DNA from: SFWF01 sp045537915
GTDB taxonomy: Bacteria; Bacillota; Clostridia; Oscillospirales; Acutalibacteraceae
Reading direction: 5' to 3'
Length of the DNA: 63,914 bases
Assembly (NCBI GenBank): GCA_045537915.1
Contig: JAZSQK010000054.1
Location: 1 to 63,914, forward strand
Within the stretch, counting starts at the first letter, position 1. The number at the start of each line of letters is the position of its first letter. Made by a program: the position numbers and the translations under genes. The notes under the pieces were generated by a model. It worked only from the letters and a program-made list of their open reading frames with translations, did no database searches and was not told the origin of the DNA. Of this stretch, positions 34,526 through 44,099 are shown piece by piece.

Positions 34526-34547
34526 GTAAATTTACGGAGATAAGGTT

Positions 34548-34958
34548 ATGAAAAACATTGATTCTGGCAATGTAAGAAACTGGAAACTGAAAAAAATAAG
34601 GGTTGATGCAGGTATAACCCAAGAGGTTATAGCCGAATATCTCAACATGAAACGTACGGCCTACCAGTATCTTGAAACAAAAGGAAAGCTTACCGATGAT
34701 GTTCTGGTTAAGCTTTCAAGGTTTTTTGACAGACCATATGAGGATTTTTTGCCTGATGATGAAATAGTTAAGGAACCAATAAAAGGCGGTCGCCTGAATG
34801 AGCCTGATAAAGTAGTTGTGGTAGATCATATAGTCCTTTCAGATATAGAAAGAGAGCTTCTCTATACCTTTAAGGACTTGACTAATGAAAACAAATATGA
34901 TATTATTCGATATCTTCGTATTATCGACCAAAATCAGAAAAATCAAAACAAATACTAA
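34548..34958 (+). CDS. Helix-turn-helix transcriptional regulator (XRE type)
   Basis: This 136-residue protein has an N-terminal HTH (about 12-65: WKLKKIRVDAGITQEVIAEYL, MKRTAYQYLETKGKLTDDVLVKLSRFF). It is followed by YEDFLPDDE and a C-terminal helical part that may dimerise. It probably binds DNA; no target is evident. It starts behind ACGGAG, divergent from tRNA-Thr, whose promoter lies upstream of the start. Confidence 0.86.
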   Translation: MKNIDSGNVRNWKLKKIRVDAGITQEVIAEYLNMKRTAYQYLETKGKLTDDVLVKLSRFFDRPYEDFLPDDEIVKEPIKGGRLNEPDKVVVVDHIVLSDIERELLYTFKDLTNENKYDIIRYLRIIDQNQKNQNKY

Positions 34959-35012
34959 AACTACTTTTATGCTAACCTATGTTTTGTCACAACGTTACAA
35001 GGAGTATTTTCT

Positions 35013-35828
35013 ATGAAAAAAATCATTTCAATACTGTTATGTCTACTGATTGGGCTCTGCCTCGTTGGTTGTAAAGGCGACAAAAATCCCGAAGAAGTCT
35101 CAAGCGCTCCAGAACCCGTAGTTATTCCACCAAAATATACTGTTTTTATCGACCCCGGCCACGGTTTTTGGGATGGTGGATGTTCCAGTGAATTCCTTGA
35201 GAGCACAGAATCAGTTGTTACGCTTGATATGGCAAATAAACTAAAGTCTGCGCTTGAGGCAAAGAACATAAAGGTTATTCTTACTCATGACGGCATTACC
35301 TTTCCATCTGTCAGCAAGATAAAGGAACTTGCGAACACCTATGGAATTCCATATAACGCCGGTGAAATGATTGATAACCAGGTTTTTTCCGCATATGAAC
35401 GAGCCATTTACACAGCAGCTTACGGACAACAAACAAAAGTCGATCTATTCGTTTCGCTTCATATAAACAGCATTGTTGGTTATCCCGATATAAACAGGTA
35501 CGAAATGTATTTCTATGAAAACAATCCTTTTGCGTCTCAATTAGGCAGACTCTGTTCATCAATTTCTTTAGAACTTGATAATACTGCCCAAATACATGCT
35601 ACAGAGAAAAAAGACACCTTCACCGTTACAAGATATTCAGACTTCCCTTCCATGCTAATTGAATGCGGATATGCAACTAATGAAGCACAAGCCCAGAAGC
35701 TTAACTCTGAGTCCTGGAGGACAACCTTTACGGCTAATCTGGCTGACAGTATAGAAACTTGGCTTGATACTGAATTTGGAGAAACACCCGATGAATCACA
35801 TATGGAAACGTCTTCAGAAGGAAACTAA
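35013..35828 (+). CDS. N-acetylmuramoyl-L-alanine amidase lipoprotein (Amidase_3)
   Basis: This 271-residue protein has a signal peptide with lipobox LVGC (Cys20) and a zinc amidase domain. The ligands are FIDPGHG (His50), STESVV (Glu66) and SLHINS (His about 149), and the catalytic Glu is in MLIECGYATN (about 208). It cleaves the bond between MurNAc and L-Ala of peptidoglycan outside the membrane. Family members act in cell separation or spore germination. The RBS is AAGGAG. Its last 38 bases overlap the next gene in another frame. Confidence 0.92.
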   Translation: MKKIISILLCLLIGLCLVGCKGDKNPEEVSSAPEPVVIPPKYTVFIDPGHGFWDGGCSSEFLESTESVVTLDMANKLKSALEAKNIKVILTHDGITFPSVSKIKELANTYGIPYNAGEMIDNQVFSAYERAIYTAAYGQQTKVDLFVSLHINSIVGYPDINRYEMYFYENNPFASQLGRLCSSISLELDNTAQIHATEKKDTFTVTRYSDFPSMLIECGYATNEAQAQKLNSESWRTTFTANLADSIETWLDTEFGETPDESHMETSSEGN

Positions 35829-36819
35829 TCCGATATTACTTTACGGCACCGGAAACGGTGCCGATAAAATTATTTATGAGCTCAACAGACTTGGCATCTC
35901 AATAGACGGAGTATTTGCAAGTGACGGCTTTGTTCGTGACAGGTATTACAGAAACTTCAAGGTTATGTCGCTTGAGGAGGCCGAAAGCAAATTCGGTACA
36001 TTTACCGCCCTTTTTAGCTTTGGTTCCAACAGGCCAGAGGTTCTGGAGAATATAAAAAGAATAATGAAAAAACACACTTTGCTTGCGCCTGAGGTGCCTG
36101 TTGCAAACGGAGAAATATTTAGTCTCGATTTTGCAAGGCGCAATGCAGATAAGCTTTATAAGGTCTATTCTCTTCTTGCAGATGAACAGTCTAGAAAAAC
36201 CTTTGAGCAAACCGTTCTTTTTAAACTTGACGGAAATATACAGAGGCTTTTTGATTGTGCGGTATTGGCTGACGAACCCTTTGAAAATATTCTCAAATTA
36301 GAGCCAAATTCTTCCTTTTTAGACCTTGGCGCATATAACGGAGATACTGCCTTAGACTTTGCTCGTCGTGTTCCTGATTACTCAAGAATAGTAGCATTGG
36401 AACCAGATAAAAAAAGCTTTATGAAACTTTGTAAAAATACTGATGGATTGAATATTGAAAAAATTAACGCTGCAGTATCACGCAAATGTCAGACAGTAAG
36501 TTTTTCCGGAAAATCTTCACGGGGCTCTTCTATAGGAATTGGCACCGATATTCCCGCTATCAATATTGACAGCATCTGTAATGCTAGTGGTTTTGACTAT
36601 ATTAAGTTTGATGTTGAAGGTTCCGAGCTTGACGCAATTCGTGGCGGCTCTGAATGCATCAAAAAATTTAAGCCAAAAATGCGTGTTGCAGCCTATCACA
36701 AAAGCGAAGATTACTTTACCCTCCCTCTGCAGATACTCGAATACAGAAGCGATTATCGCATATACATGAGGCATCTTCCCTGTGTACCTGCCTGGGACAC
36801 CGACTTCTTCTTTATTTAA
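35791..36819 (+). CDS. FkbM-family methyltransferase-like protein
   Basis: This protein of about 342 residues has an N-terminal part (ILLYGTGNGADKIIYELNRLG, about 13-33) resembling a nucleotide-sugar-type Rossmann fold. The C-terminal SAM-binding domain has FLDLGAYNGDTALDF (about 175-189), IVALEPDKKSF and FDYIKFDVEGSELDAIRGG, the FkbM motifs. It may O-methylate a surface glycan; the substrate is unknown. The ATG at 35791 follows GGAG by 9 bases and lies inside the amidase gene. The upstream-extended frame from 35764 has no ribosome site. Confidence 0.82.
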   Translation: MNHIWKRLQKETNPILLYGTGNGADKIIYELNRLGISIDGVFASDGFVRDRYYRNFKVMSLEEAESKFGTFTALFSFGSNRPEVLENIKRIMKKHTLLAPEVPVANGEIFSLDFARRNADKLYKVYSLLADEQSRKTFEQTVLFKLDGNIQRLFDCAVLADEPFENILKLEPNSSFLDLGAYNGDTALDFARRVPDYSRIVALEPDKKSFMKLCKNTDGLNIEKINAAVSRKCQTVSFSGKSSRGSSIGIGTDIPAINIDSICNASGFDYIKFDVEGSELDAIRGGSECIKKFKPKMRVAAYHKSEDYFTLPLQILEYRSDYRIYMRHLPCVPAWDTDFFFI

Positions 36820-36822
36820 CAG

Positions 36823-36850
36823 AAAAACGCTACCATTAGGTAGCGTTTTT
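36823..36850. terminator. Bidirectional terminator between the methyltransferase and spoIVA
   Basis: AAAAACGCTACC and GGTAGCGTTTTT form a perfect 12-bp stem with loop ATTA and T-runs in both directions. Confidence 0.93.
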
Positions 36851-36852
36851 AA

Positions 36853-38331
36853 TTATATAATTATACAAACAAGACCGTTACAACCCTCGTTGATTACACG
36901 CTCAATCGTTTCCTGAATTCTCATTCTCGCATCTGTCGGCATACGGGAAAGCTTTGTATGGAGTCCTTCGTTTACAAGCTCGTGAAGCGATTTTCCAAAT
37001 ATGTTCGAATCCCAGATTTTAACAGGATCATCATCAAACTCACTTAGCAGATACATAATCAGATCTTCACTCTGCTTCTCAGTACCTACGATTGGACTTA
37101 CCTCGGTTGTAATATTCGCCTTCATCATATGAATACTCGGCGCTGACGCCTTAAGCCTAACACCGTATCTTCCGCCCTGTCGCATAATTTCAGGTTCTTC
37201 AAGAGTAAGCTCATCAATATCAGGCATAACAATACCATACCCCGTTGCTTCAACCTCATCTAAAGCATTTTTGACCTTTTTATATTTGTTCCTAATATCC
37301 TTCATTTCATCAAGGAAGCTCACGAGCTTACTGTCATTACTTATTTCCAGTCCCGTTTTTTCAGAAATTATGTTGTAGAAAAGCGAACGGTCAATATCTA
37401 CCGATATATTTGCCGAACCGCTTCCAAGGTCTATATCGCAGATACGCACATTCTCTGCATTCTTGTTCTGAGAAATTGCTTTACTCATCTTAGAGATATC
37501 CTTAATACGGGAAAGCTCTCCCGATACCGATTTTATGGTTTCAGTAAATTCTTTTCTAAGCCAATGATCAACATCAAGAGAACCAAGCCAAATCGGTAGC
37601 GTTACCTTAACCTCTTTAATCGGAAATTCGTGAAGTATTTGAGAAAGGATAGAATTTATATCCTCCTCATTGAGTTGCAAACAGTTTACAGGTATAACTG
37701 AAACTTCATATTTTTCACTTAATTCTTTAGCAAGTTCATGGGTCTTTACACTATGTGGGTCGGTACTGTTCAGCAAAACAACGAAAGGCTTATTAATAGC
37801 CTTAAGCTCGTATATTACCCTCTCCTCTGCCTCGGCGTACTCATCTCTGGGAATTTCGCTTATACTACCATCTGTAGTTACAACAAGCCCAATAGTTGAA
37901 TGCTCGGTAATAACCTTCTTAGTGCCGATTTCAGCCGCCATATTGAAAGGAACAGGCTCATCAAACCACGGCGTATCAACCATTCTAGGAGTATCGTTTT
38001 CGATATACCCCAGTGAAGACGGCACAATATATCCTACGCAGTCAATAAGCCTGACCTTCATATTTGAAGCATCATCTATCCTTATACTTACTGCATTTTC
38101 CGGTATGAATTTTGGTTCTGTTGTCATTATTGTTCTGCCTGAAGAAGACTGGGGCAGCTCGTCAATTGCTCTTTCTTTAATATGTTCTTGTTCAATGCGA
38201 GGTAATACAAGAATATCCATAAATCTTTTAATAAAGGTAGACTTTCCGGTTCTGACCGGACCCACGATACCTATGTAAATATCCCCGCCCGTTCTGGTTT
38301 CAATATCTTTATAAATGCTTGTATTAGCCAT
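36853..38331 (-). CDS. spoIVA: Stage IV sporulation protein A (coat basement ATPase)
   Basis: This 492-residue protein has GPVRTGKSTF (P-loop, 24-33), RAIDELPQSSSGRTIMTTEPKFIP (sensor region) and a conserved C-terminal part ending in CNGLVCIII. SpoIVA hydrolyses ATP to polymerise on the forespore surface and forms the base of the coat. It is expressed in the mother cell under SigE, and a matching promoter lies upstream. It is divergent from cotJABC, another SigE-type operon. Confidence 0.97.
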   Translation of the reverse strand: MANTSIYKDIETRTGGDIYIGIVGPVRTGKSTFIKRFMDILVLPRIEQEHIKERAIDELPQSSSGRTIMTTEPKFIPENAVSIRIDDASNMKVRLIDCVGYIVPSSLGYIENDTPRMVDTPWFDEPVPFNMAAEIGTKKVITEHSTIGLVVTTDGSISEIPRDEYAEAEERVIYELKAINKPFVVLLNSTDPHSVKTHELAKELSEKYEVSVIPVNCLQLNEEDINSILSQILHEFPIKEVKVTLPIWLGSLDVDHWLRKEFTETIKSVSGELSRIKDISKMSKAISQNKNAENVRICDIDLGSGSANISVDIDRSLFYNIISEKTGLEISNDSKLVSFLDEMKDIRNKYKKVKNALDEVEATGYGIVMPDIDELTLEEPEIMRQGGRYGVRLKASAPSIHMMKANITTEVSPIVGTEKQSEDLIMYLLSEFDDDPVKIWDSNIFGKSLHELVNEGLHTKLSRMPTDARMRIQETIERVINEGCNGLVCIII

Positions 38332-38363
38332 ACACTGTCCTCTTTTCTGTTTCTTTCAATGAA

Positions 38364-38392
38364 ATAGTATGAAAAAGCTTCTTGTTATATGA
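38364..38392 (-). promoter_or_regulatory. SigE-type promoter of spoIVA
   Basis: TCATATA (38386-38392), 14 bp, CATACTAT (38364-38371) on the minus strand. These fit the SigE consensus (KMATATT, N14, CATACANT) closely and lie about 33 bp before the start codon. Confidence 0.72.
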
Positions 38393-38483
38393 CTAATTGA
38401 AAAGAATTAACTTTATAAAGGACACGCTCATATTATGGAATGGCAACAGTTTGCCAAATTTATATTATAAGGAGCTCATAGAT

Positions 38484-38702
38484 TTGAACAATTTTTACTT
38501 TGGCGCAGAAAGCCAACGAATGATGTCCGAAGAAGATCATATGCAATCAAGACCTTCTGCTTTACCTTCGGACACAGTAGTTGCTATGGCTTATGTTCCA
38601 ATGCAATTTTACGATCAGATTTTTGAAGTTGAAGAAGGATTTTCTTGCGGAACAGTCTTTCCCGAACTTTCAAAGCCTTTTTTGGGAAGTGATATGCGAT
38701 GA
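38484..38702 (+). CDS. cotJA: Spore coat associated protein CotJA
   Basis: This protein of about 72 residues has PSALPSDTVVAMAYVPMQFYDQIFEVEEGFSCGTVFPELSKPFLG in two adjacent parts, the CotJA signature. It is a small coat protein that recruits CotJC. The TTG at 38484 was chosen because AAGGAG lies 9 bases upstream. The longer frame from 38397 begins with unrelated residues. Its stop codon overlaps the cotJB start (ATGA). Confidence 0.9.
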   Translation: MNNFYFGAESQRMMSEEDHMQSRPSALPSDTVVAMAYVPMQFYDQIFEVEEGFSCGTVFPELSKPFLGSDMR

Positions 38703-38968
38703 TGGATGCTAAAGCGTCACTTGTAAACCGCATACACGCCCACGATTTCGCAATTTTAGAATTTACCCTCTACCTTGACACTCATCCGTGGGACAAGAGA
38801 GCACTCAGGCGCCGCAACGCTCTTATGATTGAGAGAAAAAACCTAGTCGCAGCCTATGAGTCTAAATTCGGACCTTATATTGTTACTGCAGACGATGTAA
38901 AGGGTGATTCTTGGTGTTGGATAAACGATCCGTGGCCTTGGGAATATTCATGTAGGGGGGGAAACTAA
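38699..38968 (+). CDS. cotJB: Spore coat protein CotJB
   Basis: This 89-residue protein has the segment HDFAILEFTLYLDTHPWD (about 14-31) and the terminal WINDPWPWEYSCRGG, both typical of CotJB. It joins CotJA and CotJC in the inner coat. The start overlaps the cotJA stop (ATGA), so it is translationally coupled. Confidence 0.95.
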   Translation: MMDAKASLVNRIHAHDFAILEFTLYLDTHPWDKRALRRRNALMIERKNLVAAYESKFGPYIVTADDVKGDSWCWINDPWPWEYSCRGGN

Positions 38969-39577
38969 ATGTGGCAATATGAAAAGAAACTACAGTATCC
39001 GGTAAAGATAAAAAATCCTAACCCAAAACTGGCAAAGATTATTATAAGTCAGTTTGGTGGCCCCGACGGAGAATTGGCAGCCTCCATGCGTTACCTCTCC
39101 CAACGTTACAGCATGCCGTATGCCGAGCTTAAAGGCTTGCTAACCGATGTCGGAACAGAAGAACTTGCACACATGGAAATGATCTCTGCAATGGTTCAAC
39201 AGCTTACTCGTGATTTGACACCAGAACAAATAAAGGCCTCAGGTTTCGACACCTATTTTGTTGATCACACTGCTGGCGTTTATCCGATAGCTGCCTCGGG
39301 TGTACCGTGGACTGCAGCCTATATTGGCGTTAAAGGTGATGTAATTACAGATTTGCACGAAGATCTGGCGGCAGAGCAAAAGGCTAGAACGACCTATGAT
39401 AACCTACTGCGCCTTATAGATGATCCCGATATCCGAGATCCGCTTAAATTCTTACGTGAAAGAGAGATAGTCCATTATCAAAGATTCGGTGAGGGACTGC
39501 GTCTTGCAACCGACCGACTTAATTCCAAAAACTTTTATGCTTGTAACCCATCTTTTGACAGAAGATGCGGAAAATAA
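38969..39577 (+). CDS. cotJC: Spore coat manganese-catalase-like protein CotJC
   Basis: This 202-residue ferritin-like four-helix protein has ELAASMRYLSQRY (about 34-46), GTEELAHMEMI (about 64-74) and later EREIVHYQRF, giving the Glu and His ligands of the dimetal site of manganese catalases. In spores CotJC is a coat protein with possible peroxide-removing activity. It follows cotJB without a gap (TAAATG). A terminator follows. Confidence 0.95.
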   Translation: MWQYEKKLQYPVKIKNPNPKLAKIIISQFGGPDGELAASMRYLSQRYSMPYAELKGLLTDVGTEELAHMEMISAMVQQLTRDLTPEQIKASGFDTYFVDHTAGVYPIAASGVPWTAAYIGVKGDVITDLHEDLAAEQKARTTYDNLLRLIDDPDIRDPLKFLREREIVHYQRFGEGLRLATDRLNSKNFYACNPSFDRRCGK

Positions 39578-39579
39578 AA

Positions 39580-39608
39580 AAGAAACCGCCTAAGGCGGTT
39601 TCTTTTAT
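39580..39608. terminator. Bidirectional terminator between cotJC and the P-ATPase
   Basis: AAAGAAACCGCC and GGCGGTTTCTTT form a 12-bp stem with loop TAA and A/T runs on both sides. Confidence 0.9.
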
Positions 39609-42217
39609 TTTGACTTAATAAGGCCGATTGCTTTGAATAGTTCCATCACTACAAGAGGAACAAGGACGAGGCCAAGTCCGATAAGATAGAGTTCTAATGA
39701 CAAATCGATGAGACCAAAAGCGGTTTTTACCGGTGTGAACAAAACGAAAGCAACCAATGCAACTGATGCCAGAGCTGCCAAATTCAAATTCTTATTTTTA
39801 AAGAACCCTATTTTAAACAATGAATGTTCAGAACGCATATTGAAGGAGTGTACTACCTGAGAAAGCGCAAGGACCATAAAGGCCATTGTCTGACCGCCCT
39901 CAAGGGTTCCTGTCATATTCTCGCCGAAAACGAAGCCAATAAGCGTCAGTGCCGCAAACATTATACCCTGCAGTACAACCCTAATACCGAGTCCGTTTGC
40001 AAAAATGCCTTCATTTTTAGGCTTTGGTTTACGCTCCATTACATCTGATTCAACCGCTTCCATTCCAAGCGCTATCGCCGGAAGTGAGTCGGTTACAAGG
40101 TTTATCCACAAAAGCTGCATTGAAAGTAATGGGGTTTTGTGCCACAGAAGCATTGCAACAAAAACTGTGATTACCTCTCCGACATTTGTTCCCAAAAGGA
40201 AGCCTACAACCTTTTTAATATTTGCGTAAATTCCCCTACCCTCACGGACAGCGTCAACAATTGTTGCAAAATTATCATCTGTAAGTGTCATATCGGAGGC
40301 TCCTTTGGCGACATCGGTACCTGTAATGCCCATAGCGCAACCAATATCGGCAGCCTTTAAGGCAGGAGCGTCGTTTACGCCATCTCCCGTCATGGAAACT
40401 ACCTGACCTTTTCTCTGCCAGGCCTTGACAATACGAATCTTGTTTTCGGGCGAAACTCTTGCGTAAACCGAAATTGATTCAACCTGTAGGTCAAGCTCAC
40501 TATCGGTCATTGCATCAAGCTCAGTACCGGTAATAGCCCGATCCCCTTCAACAAGAATTCCGAGTTCACGGGCAATAGCAGAAGCAGTAACAACGTGGTC
40601 ACCTGTAATCATAACCGGCTTGATTCCAGCCTTCCGACAAATTGCAACAGCTTCTTTAGCTTCAGGTCTCGGTGGATCTATCATTCCGAGAAGTCCCATA
40701 AAGGTAAGTCCATTTTCAAGCTCATCTGAGGTTGGTTTTTCGGGGACAGCATCAATCTCCTTATAAGCCACAGCAAGTACCCTTAAAGCACCTTCGCTCA
40801 TATCTTCGGTAAACCTTTTTGCATTATCAAGGTCCCCTGCAATGCACCTTTGAGCCAACATATCAAAAGCGCCTTTAACAATTACAATATTCTTCCCGTC
40901 TATACTGTTTACCGTTGACATAAGTTTACGGTCAGAGTCAAAAGGAATTTCACAAAGTCGAGGGTATTTTTGATTGATTTCATCCTTAATTATGCCGTTT
41001 TTGTATGCACCGACTACAATTGCCGTTTCGGTAGGATCTCCGATGTGTTGCTCGTTGCCGTCATTAAAAATGACCGAGCCATCGCAACAAAGTGTACCGT
41101 ATAAAAGCAAGTTTTTTAGAGGCTCAGAATTATTATTGCTGACATTTTCTGTATCTGTCATACCATCTGCAAATATTTTTGTCAGTGTCATTCTGTTCTG
41201 GGTAAGAGTTCCCGTCTTATCCGAGCATATAACCGAAGCGCCACCCAAGGTTTCAACTGCAGGAAGCTTTCTGATAAGCGCATTCTTTTTGACCATGCGT
41301 TGAACGCCGATTGAAAGAACGATTGTTACAATAGCCGGCAGTCCTTCAGGAATAGCAGAAACCGCAAGAGAGACCGAGGTCATAAATATTTCAAGAACAT
41401 TTATATCATTTGCAAGACCAACAACAAAAATTACACCACAAGCCACCAAGGCAACTATACCAAGATATTTGCCAAGCTGCGCTAATTTTTGCTGAAGCGG
41501 AGTTTGAGAATCCTCCTCGTTGTCAAGAAGGTTTGCAATCTTACCCATTTCGGTATCCATCCCAGTTGCAGTAACTACAGCAGTAGCTGTGCCGTAGGAT
41601 ATTGAGCAACCCGAATATACCATATTGCTTCTGTCACCAATGGGTGCATCCTCATTAACCTGAACAAGACAGTCCTTCTCCGAGGGAACAGATTCTCCCG
41701 TCAGAGCCGATTCTTCAGATTTAAGTGAAGCACTGACAATCAATCTTGCGTCGGCAGGTACAAAATCTCCCGCCTCAAGCCTGATTATATCTCCGGGAAC
41801 GAGCCCTGCAGCATCAATAATCTGCTCAACACCATCTCTAATGACTCTGGCGTGGGGCGCAGACATAGATTTAAGGGCATCCAAGGCCTTTTCAGCCTTT
41901 CCCTCCTGATACACTCCCATTATTGCATTTAATACGACTATAACCAAAATCAAAACAGGTTCAAACAACTCTGCCCAATTCTGTTCAACCAAGATAACAG
42001 TAAAGGAAACAATAGCAGCGGCAATAAGAATGAGTATCATCGCATCCTTGAACTGATCAAGAAAACGCTGGGCTACGGTTTTCTTCTTTTTCTCTTGAAG
42101 CTTATTTGCCCCGTATTTCTCCAGTCTTTCTGCGGCGTCTGCAGAAGAAAGACCGCTAACGCTATCGGTTTGTAGATTTAACAATAGATCCTCTGCGCAT
42201 TGACTAAATGGTGTCAA
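39605..42217 (-). CDS. Cation-translocating P-type ATPase, Ca2+ (SERCA/PMCA-like) type
   Basis: This 870-residue protein has the A-domain TGES (173-176), the membrane segment AIPEGLPA (about 288-295), the phosphorylation site DKTGT (Asp333), KGAF and TGDGVNDAPALKAAD. The sixth helix LLWINLVTDSLPAIALG carries the N and D ligands of Ca2+ pumps. It exports Ca2+ at the cost of ATP; other divalent ions are possible. It is monocistronic, with AGGAG before the ATG. Confidence 0.94.
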   Translation of the reverse strand: MTPFSQCAEDLLLNLQTDSVSGLSSADAAERLEKYGANKLQEKKKKTVAQRFLDQFKDAMILILIAAAIVSFTVILVEQNWAELFEPVLILVIVVLNAIMGVYQEGKAEKALDALKSMSAPHARVIRDGVEQIIDAAGLVPGDIIRLEAGDFVPADARLIVSASLKSEESALTGESVPSEKDCLVQVNEDAPIGDRSNMVYSGCSISYGTATAVVTATGMDTEMGKIANLLDNEEDSQTPLQQKLAQLGKYLGIVALVACGVIFVVGLANDINVLEIFMTSVSLAVSAIPEGLPAIVTIVLSIGVQRMVKKNALIRKLPAVETLGGASVICSDKTGTLTQNRMTLTKIFADGMTDTENVSNNNSEPLKNLLLYGTLCCDGSVIFNDGNEQHIGDPTETAIVVGAYKNGIIKDEINQKYPRLCEIPFDSDRKLMSTVNSIDGKNIVIVKGAFDMLAQRCIAGDLDNAKRFTEDMSEGALRVLAVAYKEIDAVPEKPTSDELENGLTFMGLLGMIDPPRPEAKEAVAICRKAGIKPVMITGDHVVTASAIARELGILVEGDRAITGTELDAMTDSELDLQVESISVYARVSPENKIRIVKAWQRKGQVVSMTGDGVNDAPALKAADIGCAMGITGTDVAKGASDMTLTDDNFATIVDAVREGRGIYANIKKVVGFLLGTNVGEVITVFVAMLLWHKTPLLSMQLLWINLVTDSLPAIALGMEAVESDVMERKPKPKNEGIFANGLGIRVVLQGIMFAALTLIGFVFGENMTGTLEGGQTMAFMVLALSQVVHSFNMRSEHSLFKIGFFKNKNLNLAALASVALVAFVLFTPVKTAFGLIDLSLELYLIGLGLVLVPLVVMELFKAIGLIKSK

Positions 42218-42271
42218 TTTAAAATTCCTCCAAAAAAATCATCATCAATATTATATGCCATATTTTATATA

Positions 42272-43024
42272 TTATTGTTCACGCACCGTAATTTTGGTAA
42301 TTATCGGTTGTTCAGCAGCCAGAATTGAGCCGTTATCATCAATCGGCTGCGCATCTTCACAAATCCTGTCAACAATATCCATACCCTCTGTGACATATCC
42401 GAAAACGGCATAATCTCCATCGAGATGCGTTGCCGTCTCATGCATAATAAAGAACTGCGAACCTGCGCTATTCTTATCAGAACTTCTGGCCATAGAAAGC
42501 GCACCTCTGGTATGCTTGAGTTCATTTGCAAACCCGTTTGACTCAAATTCTCCAAAAATTGTATGTCCCGGACCGCCTGTTCCGTTTCCATTCGGGTCTC
42601 CACCCTGAATCATAAAGCCAGAGTAAATTCTATGGAAGGTCAGTCCGTCATAAAAACCTTTCTTTGCAAGGTCTACAAAGTTGGCTGCAGACATAGGAGC
42701 ATCATCGTGTTCGAGCTTTACGGTTATCGTTCCGTAATTTTTTACCACAATATCTGCATAATGGGTCTTGTTTTCATCAAGAACAGGCGGGACATACCCG
42801 TCATAGTTAGAAAGTGCATTTGAATTTGACTGTTTATTCGCAGAGGAAGTGTCGGCACTGTCCCCTGCAGTTGTACTAACAGTCGAACTGCCTGCAGTGT
42901 ATTGAGGCTTGATAACCATATGATCCCTGAGAATAATCACTACAGTAAAAACAAGCACAGTACTAACTATGCCGATAATTGCTGCGATTATTCTGTCTTT
43001 TTCGTCTTTGTTTGGTTTATACAT
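42272..43024 (-). CDS. Membrane-anchored cyclophilin-type peptidyl-prolyl isomerase
   Basis: This 250-residue protein has an N-terminal membrane helix (about 13-32), a Ser/Thr-rich linker and a cyclophilin domain (about 85-250). The domain contains FHRIYSGFMIQGGDPNGNGTGGPG, SAGSQFFI and LDGDYAVFGYV. It probably assists folding of secreted proteins at the outer face. It lies 16 bp after the capA-like gene, probably one transcript with it and ydcF. Confidence 0.92.
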   Translation of the reverse strand: MYKPNKDEKDRIIAAIIGIVSTVLVFTVVIILRDHMVIKPQYTAGSSTVSTTAGDSADTSSANKQSNSNALSNYDGYVPPVLDENKTHYADIVVKNYGTITVKLEHDDAPMSAANFVDLAKKGFYDGLTFHRIYSGFMIQGGDPNGNGTGGPGHTIFGEFESNGFANELKHTRGALSMARSSDKNSAGSQFFIMHETATHLDGDYAVFGYVTEGMDIVDRICEDAQPIDDNGSILAAEQPIITKITVREQ

Positions 43025-43040
43025 AATTTTTTACCCTTTC

Positions 43041-44099
43041 TCAGATCGGACTGTCCGCTTGTCCGTCCATAAACATAAGTATTTTGTTCTTTGCTTCCTC
43101 ATCCTCGATAGGTGTGGGTTGATAATTGTTTACAGAGCCTGTATATACATAGCAAGGTATAATTTCAGAGTTGGTATCAATAAGATTTTTATCTTTATCA
43201 AAGGTAAGCTCCATTTGATAGATAACAGTAGCATTTTCAGGTCGTCTTGAGCCGCCGTAGCAGAAGTTTCCGACAGAGTAAACTATCTCAACGCCATTAT
43301 AAATCTCTCTCGGCTGTAAAACGTGAGGATGTCCGCCAACAACAAGGTCAGCACCGTTATCAACAAAGGTTCTGGCGCCCGTCACCTTATAATCATCAGG
43401 AGTATGTATTTTTTCCGTTCCGCCGTGAAAAATGACTATCTGAAAATCAGAATTCTGCTTTACCTCCTCCAGACGCTTTACGCCATCCGAAATATTCCAC
43501 TGGCTCCAGAGTCCGGTACAAACTACACCGATAGTAATTCCGTCCTTTTCAAGATAGAAGGAACCGCCTTTATTGCCAACAGTCATTCCTGCATTTTCAG
43601 CAGCGGCGACTGTGTCATTATATCCTTCCTTACCGTAATCCATAGTATGATTGTTTTCAAGACTTACTACTTCAACGCTAGCCTGTTTTAAAATCTCAAT
43701 ATTTGATGCCTTTGCCTTAAACCAGAAGGCCGGAGAGTAGTCCTTTTCTACAGGAGTAAGGGATCTGTCGGTCAATACATTTTCAAGATTTACAATTGTG
43801 AAGTCATCCTTCTCAAAGATAGGCTTGACCTTTTCAAGAAAATAAGATGGTTCATGATTATTTGTGTATTCGTTAAAGCTCCCTGCATTTGTAACATCAA
43901 GCTGACAGGCAAGAATCATATCTCCCGCAAAGGAAAGCTTAATATTTGTTTTTTTCTCAACTACAGGTATCTCCTCCACCGAAGAAATTTCAGACAACAA
44001 GGCAGATGAGTTGTCGTCTGACACAACCTGCTTAGAAGAACAGGAAGAAAAGGTAATTAAAACTAAAACTGATAAAAATAAGCTGAATATTCTAATCAT
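43041..44099 (-). CDS. CapA-family lipoprotein
   Basis: This protein of about 352 residues has a signal peptide with lipobox FSSC. It has the CapA/PgsA-type metallophosphoesterase-like core: LSFAGDMILACQ, VNLENVLTD, VSLENNHTMDYG and VGGHPHVLQPRE. CapA proteins take part in poly-gamma-glutamate capsule synthesis, but many members in Clostridia have no known substrate. The start at 44099 follows GGAG by 9 bases and overlaps the YdcF stop by 8 bases; the ATG at 44108 has no spacing. Confidence 0.9.
   Translation of the reverse strand: MIRIFSLFLSVLVLITFSSCSSKQVVSDDNSSALLSEISSVEEIPVVEKKTNIKLSFAGDMILACQLDVTNAGSFNEYTNNHEPSYFLEKVKPIFEKDDFTIVNLENVLTDRSLTPVEKDYSPAFWFKAKASNIEILKQASVEVVSLENNHTMDYGKEGYNDTVAAAENAGMTVGNKGGSFYLEKDGITIGVVCTGLWSQWNISDGVKRLEEVKQNSDFQIVIFHGGTEKIHTPDDYKVTGARTFVDNGADLVVGGHPHVLQPREIYNGVEIVYSVGNFCYGGSRRPENATVIYQMELTFDKDKNLIDTNSEIIPCYVYTGSVNNYQPTPIEDEEAKNKILMFMDGQADSPI

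Noticed and set aside
34440..34622. A 60-codon minus-strand frame over the tRNA region.
   Set aside because: It covers tRNA-Thr, which has full cloverleaf, promoter and terminator.
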